Of a DNA stretch of 8,962 bases, positions 1 to 7,126 are shown in pieces. The position numbers and the translations under genes are program-made. Under the pieces are notes generated by a model. The model was not told where the DNA came from and ran no database searches. It was given only the letters and a program-made list of their open reading frames with translations. Within the stretch, counting starts at the first letter, position 1, and every line of letters starts with the position of its first letter. Source of the stretch: Eggerthella sp. CAG:209 (GTDB lineage Bacteria; Actinomycetota; Coriobacteriia; Coriobacteriales; Eggerthellaceae); contig FR884606.1 in the NCBI GenBank assembly GCA_000436075.1, forward strand, positions 38,246 through 47,207, given 5' to 3'.

Positions 1-548
1 GCGCTCTTCCGTTCGCACTCGAACGAATCCACTTCATCATCAGTTGCAGGCCGCACGCCATCAAGTGCCGCGAGCCAACGTTCACTTAGGCGATCGAAAC
101 CCCACGCCGCATTTGCGGGGCTCGTGGAAGGCAACACTTCAGCTTCAATCCCTACTTTATATAGTAGGTACTTTTTATATAAGCGACCCGCTGTAGCGCC
201 ATTGCAGATAACGCGCTTGATAGGGGCCGTGCGCGTGATGAACCCTACTTGGGCGGGAACCACATTCTTGATGCTGGCATCGCTCGATCCTTTGATGTCG
301 CATTCCTGGATAACGTCCCATAGTGCAATGCCGCACGAAAGCAGCATTTCCTTCTTTTTGGAAGTAGTTTCAGGCACAGGCGCCTTCGCAAGGGCGGCAA
401 GCACACGCCAAAAGCGATTTTGAGGGTTGCCGTAATAAAAATCGTTCTTACGAGAAAGCACAGAGGGAAACGACCCCAAAACCAGCACGGTCGAGCGCTC
501 GTTGAACACGGGATCAAACCCGTGGGATATATGTTGGTAGGTTGCCAT
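1..548 (-). CDS. DNA-deoxyinosine (hypoxanthine-DNA) glycosylase, UDG superfamily, 3' end outside window
   Basis: The minus-strand frame starts at ATG 548-546 and stays open through 182 codons to the left edge, so the C-terminus is missing. The protein resembles the hypoxanthine-DNA glycosylases of the uracil-DNA glycosylase superfamily (family 6), which remove deaminated adenine (inosine) from DNA in base excision repair. Visible motifs in order: VLVLGSFPS (residues 21-29), the first active-site motif; YYGNPQNRFW (38-47), the family's Asn-rich pocket; GIALWDVI (73-80); ICNGATAGRLYKKY (114-127); and LPSTSPANA (139-147), the second catalytic motif. All family landmarks lie within about 165 residues, the usual length, so little is likely missing. 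No convincing ribosome binding site precedes the ATG, but the N-terminal HISHGFDPVF pattern fits the family's start. The gene is divergent from the surface-protein gene and appears to be an independent repair gene. Confidence 0.9.
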   Translation of the reverse strand, partial: MATYQHISHGFDPVFNERSTVLVLGSFPSVLSRKNDFYYGNPQNRFWRVLAALAKAPVPETTSKKKEMLLSCGIALWDVIQECDIKGSSDASIKNVVPAQVGFITRTAPIKRVICNGATAGRLYKKYLLYKVGIEAEVLPSTSPANAAWGFDRLSERWLAALDGVRPATDDEVDSFECERKS

Positions 549-556
549 ACTGCATA

Positions 557-584
557 AGTATAGCGAGGCAGTCTACCGTTGAAA
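557..584 (-). promoter_or_regulatory. candidate promoter of the glycosylase gene, possibly leaderless
   Basis: Read on the minus strand, TATACT (562-557) is a good -10 hexamer. It is preceded 16 nt upstream by TTTCAA (584-579), a weak -35. The -10 ends only 8 nt before the ATG at 548, so transcription would start at or next to the start codon. This agrees with the absence of a Shine-Dalgarno sequence. Leaderless genes are common in Actinobacteria. The -35 match is poor, so this remains a candidate. Confidence 0.4.
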
Positions 585-695
585 GGATCGTCGACTTCTT
601 GCCCAAACGCACCTCCAATAATCTCCAGTCCTCATAAGGTCTCACCTATTCACCACGCAGGCGAAACTGGCAACAGGATCGCTGGCCTTATGGTG

Positions 696-722
696 TTGGT
701 TATTTTTTTACTCGTTTATAAA
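696..722 (+). promoter_or_regulatory. weak candidate promoter for the surface-protein gene
   Basis: The 549-788 spacer becomes AT-rich around 696-735. TTGGTT (696-701) and TATAAA (717-722) could serve as -35 and -10 elements, but the 15-nt gap is short and the -35 is imperfect. A start near 730 would give a leader of roughly 60 nt ending in the strong ribosome binding site GGAAGG (776-781). No other clear signal was seen in this spacer. Confidence 0.25.
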
Positions 723-788
723 CACTTTTTTGGGATTCGAAATCAACTGAACATAGGGGCAGCGAAAACCCAGTTGGAAGGAAATCCC

Positions 789-3700
789 ATGAGCGCAAAA
801 CATGCTTGCAATACCCAAACCTATACCCGAGCAAAAGCTGGAGCCTCCCCTGTCGCCAAAGCGGCAAGCCTTGTCCTAGCAGCAGGACTCGCACTACCCA
901 CGGTGTTACCGACGATGGCGCACGCACAGAGTGCCTCAAGCACACAGGAAAGCACCCTTTCTCTGCATAAAGCAGAAGCCAATAGCCGCTCAGCGGCAGC
1001 GCTCATTCGCCAAAGCTTGCAAAACGCCAAAACCGCCGCGGAGCTTCAGGCGGTACTTGCCGCTGCGCAAGAAGCCTACAACCAATCGGAGGCAGAATAC
1101 GACAAGGCGGCAGCGCCCTACAACAACGCGACGTCTAACAGAGATGCCGCTGCACAGACCTACTTGAATGCAAAGTCGGCAGCAAACCAGGCGCGTGACA
1201 ATGCCGATGCCGCGTTAGCAAACGAGATAGAGAAAGCTCAAGCTGCTGCGGATGCCAGCGAAAAAGAGCTGGCAAGCGCCCGCACGACACTTTCCAACGC
1301 AAAATCCAATGCCGCAGAAAAGCAAAAAGCTTATGATGAGGCACTGAATAAAGCCACCGAGGCAAACGACGCCCTTGCCGCAGCAAAAGAAGCTGCCAAG
1401 GAGGCAACGCCCGGGGCATTAGCCGAAGCGCAGCAAAACTCATCCGAAGCTCAAGTTGCACTCGAAAAAGCAACAAGAAACCTTTCCCAGGCGCAGAGCG
1501 AGCTGAAGGCAGCCCAAGCAAAGGTCAATGAAGCGAAGGCTAAGAGCGAGCAAGCACAGCAAAAACTGACGGCAGCCAAAACCGCAAAAGCGAACGCCGA
1601 TAGCGCCGTTACGAATGCAACCGCAAAGCTGAACTCAGCTAAGGCCGCGCTCGATGCCGCGAAAGGCGGCGTGTCCGAAGACGCTCTTGCAGCCGCGCAA
1701 GCTAAAGTCGATTCCGCACAGGCAGAGCTAAGCACCGCGCAAGAAAAGCAGCAGAAGGCCGAAGACGCGCTGTCTGCTGCGAATAGCACCGTTTCGACCG
1801 CCGAAGCCGATCTGGCAAAGGCAAATAGCGCTGCTGCCGCCAAGGAAGAGGCGGCAACTGACGCCCAAATCACGCTGGACGCCGCAAAGAAAGCTGCAAC
1901 TGCCGCCGAAAACAACCTCACTAGCGCCAAAGCGGAAAACGCCGCCGCAATTGAAGCAAAGCAGCACGCTGACGAAGCGGTAGCAGCCGCACAGGCAGAA
2001 AAGGAGAAATCAGACGCGACAGTGGAGCAAGCAAAGCTTGACAAAACCGCAGCAGATTCCGCTGTGTCCGCCGCCCAGGCAGAGGTCGACCGCATCAACT
2101 CCGAAATCGACGACGCAAACGAGCAGGCAAAGCAAGGGTCCCTCGGCTTCGTGAACTGGATGTTGAGCCAGGAAAACCTTACCGATGAACAGAAGAACGA
2201 TTTGGAGCGCGCTAAGCAGGTAATCGAAAAAGCCACAGTAGAAAGCTTCGACAAATATGCTTACGGTGACAGGGCATCCTTTATGCCAGAAGAGCGTAAC
2301 AACATGGTTACGGTGATCGGCGATGAGAAGGACGCTACCAGCCTTGCCAATTTAAAGAAAAGCATCGGCATCATGAAGAAGATCAACGAGTTGCGCGCTT
2401 CAGATGACAACTTCGTAGGCGATATGAAACGCAACCCCTCCCTCACCAACTTTTACTTTATGGCAGTAGCGCAAACTGGCGCCGACCGAGGCGCAGGACT
2501 TCATGCCCACTCATTACTGCAAGTAAACTGCGAAAACCTTGCATTCGGATACACTGACGACCCCACCATCGGTTGGTACAAGAAGGAAAAGCGCACGTTT
2601 GACCAAATCAAAGGCGAACTCGGCATCACAGAAATCAACGAAGCAACCCTTCAGCAGATTAAAGCGGAAGCGAAAGCTCACAACGTCGAAGTAGGCCACT
2701 ACACCAACCTGTTCTGGGCAGCCGATCAGCTTATGGGCGTTGGTTTTACGCAGTATCGAACCACCGCATGCTATAACGCATCCTATTTGAGTAACTACCA
2801 AAATAAGTATTCCAAATACGCCAGCTACACCATTGATGAATTCGAAGCATTCGTCAATGCTTATCAGGCACGCCTTGACAACCCAGGCGGCGCGGTAAGC
2901 CTCGAGCAGCAGCTTGCGGCAGCGAAGGCAGCGCTTGATCAGGTCAAGGCAAAGCAGAAGGAAGCGAACGAAACGCTCTCAGCAAAGGAGCAAGCGGCAA
3001 CAACAGCGCAGCAAAACGTCGTACAAGCACAAACAAAGCAGGCAGAAGCACAGAACGCAGTTGAAGCGTCCGAACAGGGCGTTTTCGAAAAGCAGAAGGC
3101 AGTGAAAGACGCTCAGGACGCCGTAACGCAAGCCATACAAGCGCTGAGCGAGGCAAATGCGCAGCTTGAAGAAACGAAGAGCAACGTTTTCGCCAAACAG
3201 CAAGCGCTGGCTGCTGCAAAGGAAAACACAAGCGCAGCTGAGGCAGGCCTTGCAGCCGCGAAAAACGAAACGGAAGAAGCACAAAACAAGAAGAATGCCG
3301 CCGACGAGGAACTTGCGGGGCTCTCCGCCGAGCTTGCTCAGGCACAGGAAGCCTACGACACCGCACTTACCGCTCGGGAAAGTGCCGTTGCCAAGCAAAA
3401 TGAGGCTGCGGGCAAGCTGAATTCCGCAGAAAGCGACGCCGCAAACGCCGCCGAAGCACTCAAGCAAGCAGAAGCCAACGCGGAAGCAAAGCAAGGCGAA
3501 GCGGCGAAAGCCGAACAGGAGGCTACCAACGCAAACAGCAAGCTCCTTAGCGCGCAAGGCGAATTCGCACGCCTGAACTGCCTTGCTCTTGCAGTAGAGC
3601 AGGCGCAAGACGAAGCGGACAACGCCAGCACAAGCGCCGCCGACGCCAAATTGGAGCTCGACACAGCCAATGCAGCGATCTCCGCCGCCGAAGCAGCCGT

Positions 3701-4244
3701 TTCTCAACGCGAACAAGAAAGCGCAGCTCTTGCTGATACGCTAGCCGCCGCGAAGGCCATTAACGCCAACGATGCCTACGAAAGCGGCATCGCCGACACT
3801 CGCTTTGCCGATCTCAACGCCCTGTATGCAGCAGCACGCGAGGCGCAATCGAAAGCTGATGCCGCTAAAGCCGTGCTAGAAGCAGCCGAGCAGGAAGTAG
3901 GACGCCATTCGGAACGTTACGTTGAAGCGCTGCTGAACTACCAGGAAGCAGCAGAAAACCTCCACGCTGCCCAAGCAGCCTACGATGCCGCACTTGCCAA
4001 AGAATTGGCGGAACAAGAAGCGGCAAACCAAGCAGGGAGCGCCAACAACGCCGCAAACCCAACGACCACTCCCGCAAAGCTGCAGCTTAACGGCAAACAA
4101 ACAAACGCCAGCCAAGCGAATAGCGCATCGCCCAAAACCGGGGACAACGAAGTAGCAGGCACGTTCGCCGCACTTGCTGGAGCAGGAGCGGGAGCCGCCC
4201 TGTTGGCAGGACGCAAACTTCGTCGCACCAAGCACGTGAAGTAG
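789..4244 (+). CDS. sortase-anchored coiled-coil surface protein with central CAP-like domain (PrgA/Sec10-type architecture)
   Basis: A cell-wall-anchored protein of 1151 residues. ATG 789 was chosen because GGAAGG (776-781) precedes it and a signal peptide begins there: charged start, hydrophobic SLVLAAGLALP, cleavage likely after AHA (44-46). The frame is open upstream to 579, but that stretch lacks these signals. Residues about 55-450 are Ala/Glu/Lys/Gln-rich coiled coil, with breaks at PG 208-209 and GG 293-294. Residues about 455-700 are globular and CAP-like: INELRASD (532-539), H572/H574, ENLAFGY (582-588) and GHYTNLFW (636-643), which match CAP motifs and the SEC10/PgrA domain. Coiled coil resumes at about 703-1080. 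The tail is SPKTGD (1114-1119), a hydrophobic helix and basic RKLRRTKHVK. Enterococcal PrgA has this plan and acts in surface exclusion, with its CAP domain on a stalk. Here the role may be adhesion, exclusion or proteolysis. C580 and C661 could form a disulfide. Confidence 0.88.
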   Translation: MSAKHACNTQTYTRAKAGASPVAKAASLVLAAGLALPTVLPTMAHAQSASSTQESTLSLHKAEANSRSAAALIRQSLQNAKTAAELQAVLAAAQEAYNQSEAEYDKAAAPYNNATSNRDAAAQTYLNAKSAANQARDNADAALANEIEKAQAAADASEKELASARTTLSNAKSNAAEKQKAYDEALNKATEANDALAAAKEAAKEATPGALAEAQQNSSEAQVALEKATRNLSQAQSELKAAQAKVNEAKAKSEQAQQKLTAAKTAKANADSAVTNATAKLNSAKAALDAAKGGVSEDALAAAQAKVDSAQAELSTAQEKQQKAEDALSAANSTVSTAEADLAKANSAAAAKEEAATDAQITLDAAKKAATAAENNLTSAKAENAAAIEAKQHADEAVAAAQAEKEKSDATVEQAKLDKTAADSAVSAAQAEVDRINSEIDDANEQAKQGSLGFVNWMLSQENLTDEQKNDLERAKQVIEKATVESFDKYAYGDRASFMPEERNNMVTVIGDEKDATSLANLKKSIGIMKKINELRASDDNFVGDMKRNPSLTNFYFMAVAQTGADRGAGLHAHSLLQVNCENLAFGYTDDPTIGWYKKEKRTFDQIKGELGITEINEATLQQIKAEAKAHNVEVGHYTNLFWAADQLMGVGFTQYRTTACYNASYLSNYQNKYSKYASYTIDEFEAFVNAYQARLDNPGGAVSLEQQLAAAKAALDQVKAKQKEANETLSAKEQAATTAQQNVVQAQTKQAEAQNAVEASEQGVFEKQKAVKDAQDAVTQAIQALSEANAQLEETKSNVFAKQQALAAAKENTSAAEAGLAAAKNETEEAQNKKNAADEELAGLSAELAQAQEAYDTALTARESAVAKQNEAAGKLNSAESDAANAAEALKQAEANAEAKQGEAAKAEQEATNANSKLLSAQGEFARLNCLALAVEQAQDEADNASTSAADAKLELDTANAAISAAEAAVSQREQESAALADTLAAAKAINANDAYESGIADTRFADLNALYAAAREAQSKADAAKAVLEAAEQEVGRHSERYVEALLNYQEAAENLHAAQAAYDAALAKELAEQEAANQAGSANNAANPTTTPAKLQLNGKQTNASQANSASPKTGDNEVAGTFAALAGAGAGAALLAGRKLRRTKHVK

Positions 4245-4256
4245 CCAAGGCCCAAA

Positions 4257-4296
4257 GCGGCCCCTATCAAGCCAGACACCACTTGATAGGGGCCGC
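4257..4296. terminator. perfect 15-bp hairpin between convergent genes, probable bidirectional terminator
   Basis: GCGGCCCCTATCAAG (4257-4271) and CTTGATAGGGGCCGC (4282-4296) are exact reverse complements separated by a 10-nt loop. The hairpin starts 13 nt after the stop codon of the surface-protein gene and lies downstream of the stop of the convergent minus-strand gene, so it could end transcripts from both sides. Neither side carries a proper U tract: the plus strand continues ACTACAACC, and the minus strand continues TTTGGGCC. Termination may therefore be inefficient, or the structure may mainly protect the 3' end of the mRNA. Confidence 0.7.
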
Positions 4297-4413
4297 ACTA
4301 CAACCTAAAGGCGGCCGCAACAAGACAGTCGTCATCCGAAGAGACTAATCATGATGCCCACAACCCACTAACGGCAGAAGCACAAAGACAAAACAACCGC
4401 CAAAACAAGCGTG

Positions 4414-5829
4414 CTATTTCTTCGGCATAATGCCCAATTCGCTGATACGCTGCGCAACTTGCTCAGCAGAAAGCACCCCTTCTTCCATGCAGCGTCGCAC
4501 AAATGGCGCACCAGCGCCGGCACGCAAGTCGTCATCCACTTTGTGTTTGAATGCGGGGTAGCCCACAAGGTTTTTCCGAACCTGGTTTTCCGCCTCTTCG
4601 GGTGTTTTCCTTTTATTTGCACGCACATTGCTTGAAAGCTCTTCGGCATATACCGTTTTCGCAATTTCAGAAACCGGCAGTTGCTGCTCAATAAACAGTT
4701 CGCGACACGCATCGCGCTGACTCTTTACACGAGCGTTCTTCGCTTTTGTTTTGCACTGTTCGCTGCAATATTTGCGAGGCTTCCCCCTTCCCTTCAGCAG
4801 AGAGAACCCCCTTCCGCATACCTCGCAACGAGCTATTTTTACTTGACCCAACCGACAAACAAAGCGATACCACAGATAGCTAATGTAGTTAGGGAATACC
4901 AAAAAGCCATCGTTCTCCCCTGAACAAAAGAGGTCTACCCCAACCACGTCCAAATTCAGCGAAGCAATCGCATGCACCATTTTTTGAAGATGCGGCACGT
5001 CTTCCTTGCAAAATGGTTCATCGTAAAACTCAATCTCGCCATCAAGGTTTGAAGCCCTCTGCTCAGCATCGTTCACATCAATGCCTAAGCTATGCGCTTT
5101 TTCGGTAAGGGAAGATCTTAAAGCATCGTCTTCATCTACTTCCCCGCCCTTTAGCGATGAAGCAAATTCGCTACAAGCAGCCAGAAAGTCGGAAGAAGTT
5201 ATCTCTCGATGAAAAGCAAACAGGCTGACAGCTAGAGAAGCACCCTCATTATCGTTTCCCACACCTATGAACGCATAGTCGTACGCATCTTGAAAAGCAA
5301 AGCGCTTTACCAGCGGAAACTTTTCCTCATCGCCAAAAAGAGCCATAATGGATTTTTCATCAATAGCTATCGCCAGGCTGTACACCAAAAACGCATTCCC
5401 GCCAGAAGGCAGCATCTTCTTTTTCGTAATGGGAGTTCTGTCTTTATTGAGAAAGGGCTCGAATCGAATAGCATCTGGTTCATCCGAGTTGACTACCGCC
5501 TGTATGTCAATCGCAGCACTTGCCAGCATTGATTCAGAAAACCAATCCATGAGGCGCTCGGTTTTATTCGGACCGAATAATGGACCTGTTTCTTTAGCTA
5601 TCTTCTCGATCATGACATGATCGGCTTCGAAACTTGCATCTACTAAAAAGGCAAGCTCTTCTACACCAACCGCGCCATTCTTTTTCTTTTCGCATTCCGG
5701 TGCACCACACCCAGGCTCTTTAAAAATAAAGCGGATGGAAAGACCATCGGCCAATTCCCCATGCTCGCATTCGGCAAGCTTCACGGGGTACCGTCCCTGC
5801 GGGGTGCGTATTTGATCCAAAGGATTCAT
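4414..5829 (-). CDS. protein of unknown function with C-terminal CGNR/DUF6076-like zinc ribbon
   Basis: A 471-residue soluble protein whose function I do not recognise. ATG 5829-5827 is preceded by GAGGGA (5841-5836) with a 6-nt gap, supporting this start. The clearest element is near the C-terminus: C335-x2-C338 (CEVCGRGF), a basic loop (KGRGKPRK), and C355-x3-C359 (YCSEQC) followed by KTKAKNARVKSQR. This resembles the zinc ribbons that end CGNR and DUF6076-type proteins and probably binds nucleic acid. Downstream, VSEIAKTVYAEE (386-397) could be part of a helix-turn-helix. C21/H23 and C41/C46 may form a second metal site. The middle (about 55-330) shows no motif I can name. No signal peptide or membrane helix is visible. 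The gene is convergent with the surface-protein gene and divergent from the three-gene set, so it may be a regulator or partner of that set; this is inference only. Confidence 0.8.
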   Translation of the reverse strand: MNPLDQIRTPQGRYPVKLAECEHGELADGLSIRFIFKEPGCGAPECEKKKNGAVGVEELAFLVDASFEADHVMIEKIAKETGPLFGPNKTERLMDWFSESMLASAAIDIQAVVNSDEPDAIRFEPFLNKDRTPITKKKMLPSGGNAFLVYSLAIAIDEKSIMALFGDEEKFPLVKRFAFQDAYDYAFIGVGNDNEGASLAVSLFAFHREITSSDFLAACSEFASSLKGGEVDEDDALRSSLTEKAHSLGIDVNDAEQRASNLDGEIEFYDEPFCKEDVPHLQKMVHAIASLNLDVVGVDLFCSGENDGFLVFPNYISYLWYRFVCRLGQVKIARCEVCGRGFSLLKGRGKPRKYCSEQCKTKAKNARVKSQRDACRELFIEQQLPVSEIAKTVYAEELSSNVRANKRKTPEEAENQVRKNLVGYPAFKHKVDDDLRAGAGAPFVRRCMEEGVLSAEQVAQRISELGIMPKK

Positions 5830-5864
5830 GTTCTGTCCCTCTTAGCAGTGCACAGCTATCGCGG

Positions 5865-5886
5865 CTAGTCCTAGGCCCTAGTCTAG
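5865..5886. repeat. cluster of four CTAG tetramers in divergent spacer, possible operator
   Basis: CTAG begins at 5865, 5871, 5878 and 5883, four copies in 22 bp. They include a direct CTAGTC repeat (5865-5870 and 5878-5883) and the palindrome CTAGG-C-CCTAG (5871-5881). CTAG is generally a rare tetramer in bacterial genomes, so the clustering is notable. A run of seven T (5887-5893) follows. The cluster lies 36 nt upstream of the minus-strand zinc-ribbon gene, in its leader or promoter, where a repressor could bind. The 5830-6016 spacer is otherwise AT-rich, and no well-spaced -35/-10 pair stood out on either strand. Confidence 0.4.
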
Positions 5887-5983
5887 TTTTTTTACTCCTT
5901 TTCCACCACTTTATTAAGACGTAATTATGGTAGATCATCTCAACGTCACCAAAAGAGCCATCATTAAGCCAGGTAGAACAGCT

Positions 5984-5996
5984 ATTATCGAATAAT
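5984..5996. promoter_or_regulatory. short inverted repeat overlapping possible -10 of the three-gene set
   Basis: ATTAT-CGA-ATAAT is a perfect 5-bp inverted repeat 20 nt upstream of the ATG at 6017. It overlaps TATTAT (5983-5988), a plausible -10 hexamer, though no good -35 lies 16-18 nt upstream. It could be an operator for the downstream genes. In AT-rich sequence a repeat this short can easily arise by chance. Confidence 0.2.
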
Positions 5997-6016
5997 TAGC
6001 ACGATAAGGAGAGGCC

Positions 6017-7114
6017 ATGTTTTGCCCTGAATGCGGAAAGAAGATAGAAAACGAATCAATCTACTGTCCTTATTGCGGTACTAAAATTCCTTCGCCGGCT
6101 CAGCTGCCCCTTCAGTATGGCAATGCAACAGAAGAGGTTAGGGCAACATCAGCTTCAGAACCCGAAAAAGCAAACTTGAAAACTGCGCTCCGTTCCAGCA
6201 GGCAACGCCCTAGAAAACTTCTTACGCAAATAGTGATTGCTGCTCTTGCGCTGGCACTGGCGACCTCTACGGCATACGCGGCTTACTACGTTTACACAAA
6301 CGTATACCTGCCCAGCCAGCAAACTCAGCAGCAAGACTCCAAGGCAAACGAAGCCCCAACCTACACGATCGAAACAAAAAAGGTGGATGTGAGCGTGCCG
6401 AGCGATCCTTTCATCAGTCCAGGCAAACGAACATCGGACACTTGGTCATATCCCCAAATAGTTTCTTCGGTACCTAGCAACGCTATCGATGACATCAACC
6501 GCTGCATCCAAGAACAGATGGAAGAAACTGCCGAGCAAACCAATGCAGCTCCTGATACATGGGATGAACTACAGAACGGGGCGGAGAGCGGACTCGAAGA
6601 GTACGGACTCTGCACCCTTACCCGTGGAATGGCTGTCACCTATATGGATGACACGTACATGTGCATTCGTGATGCAGGTTACGCCACTCTCTGGGGCCCA
6701 CACGGCAACCACTTCGCCGAGGGTCAAACCTACAACCTACAAACCGGCGACCAAGTTGACCCATGGACCGTTTTCGGAATGGACGAAGAGGAGACGGTAT
6801 CAGCAACCAAGCAGGCCGTAAAAATGTACCTCGCCTCAAACCCCAGCGATCTATACACGGTTAGTGAAGTCGTTGAGAGCATTAACAGCCGCATCGTTGA
6901 TTCGGGCGCGGGTAGTTCTCTAGACCAATCGAACTCGAGCCAAGCCTCCAGCCCGTTCGTTATCACCAACGAAGGATTGGTCTATATGACCAGCGATTAT
7001 GAGCTAGGAAGCTACGCATTTGGCACAAGAAATATTTTGGTTAAAGGGTTTAATGACGATTCTAAAGTAGGAACCACTATCGAACTTACCAATCCGCAAG
7101 TGGCAAACGGGTAG
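6017..7114 (+). CDS. zinc-ribbon membrane protein with extracellular DUF4163/DUF3298-like domain
   Basis: A 365-residue protein that spans the membrane once. ATG 6017 follows AAGGAG (6006-6011) at 5 nt. The N-terminus is a zinc ribbon with C3, C6, C17 and C20 (CPECG, CPYCG), followed by a linker and a basic patch (SSRQRPRK, 60-67). A transmembrane helix spans about 69-93. The basic flank puts the zinc ribbon inside and the rest outside. The outer part resembles the DUF4163 plus DUF3298 pair of PdaC/RsiV-type proteins: YPQIVSSVPSNAIDDINRCI (145-164), TYNLQTGDQVDPWTVFGM (238-255), and SDYELGSYAFGTRNI (326-340). In known relatives this region is tied to the cell wall or to lysozyme sensing. No catalytic domain is present, so sensing or scaffolding is more likely than enzymology. 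The next gene begins 12 nt after the stop, which suggests co-transcription. Confidence 0.82.
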   Translation: MFCPECGKKIENESIYCPYCGTKIPSPAQLPLQYGNATEEVRATSASEPEKANLKTALRSSRQRPRKLLTQIVIAALALALATSTAYAAYYVYTNVYLPSQQTQQQDSKANEAPTYTIETKKVDVSVPSDPFISPGKRTSDTWSYPQIVSSVPSNAIDDINRCIQEQMEETAEQTNAAPDTWDELQNGAESGLEEYGLCTLTRGMAVTYMDDTYMCIRDAGYATLWGPHGNHFAEGQTYNLQTGDQVDPWTVFGMDEEETVSATKQAVKMYLASNPSDLYTVSEVVESINSRIVDSGAGSSLDQSNSSQASSPFVITNEGLVYMTSDYELGSYAFGTRNILVKGFNDDSKVGTTIELTNPQVANG

Positions 7115-7126
7115 ACGGGGAAAGCA

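Noticed and set aside
124..517. Open frames at 124-423 (plus) and 245-517 (minus, another frame).
   Set aside because: Both overlap the glycosylase frame, whose motifs are unmistakable. These frames show no recognisable protein features.
716..724. TTATAAACA, one mismatch from the DnaA box TTATNCACA.
   Set aside because: Several single-mismatch matches are expected by chance in about 9 kb, and it coincides with a promoter-like TATAAA. No cluster of DnaA boxes was seen near the DnaA-IV gene.
579..788. Upstream extension of the surface-protein frame from an ATG at 579, with a hydrophobic stretch (IAGLMVLVIFLLVYKHFF).
   Set aside because: ATG 789 has a strong ribosome binding site and begins a textbook signal peptide. 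The upstream part includes the AT-rich promoter-like region, and no good ribosome binding site precedes 579.
1135..2254. Long open frames on the minus strand opposite the surface-protein gene (for example 1451-2254), and similar ones at 2979-3716.
   Set aside because: They arise from the repetitive Ala-rich codons of the coiled coil on the other strand. Their products are low-complexity Ser/Ala/Phe/Cys-rich and show no domain.
4311..4318. GCGGCCGC palindrome just after the hairpin, considered as a second stem or cloning scar.
   Set aside because: It is an 8-bp palindrome without a loop, in native-looking GC-rich sequence. There are no vector-like flanks.
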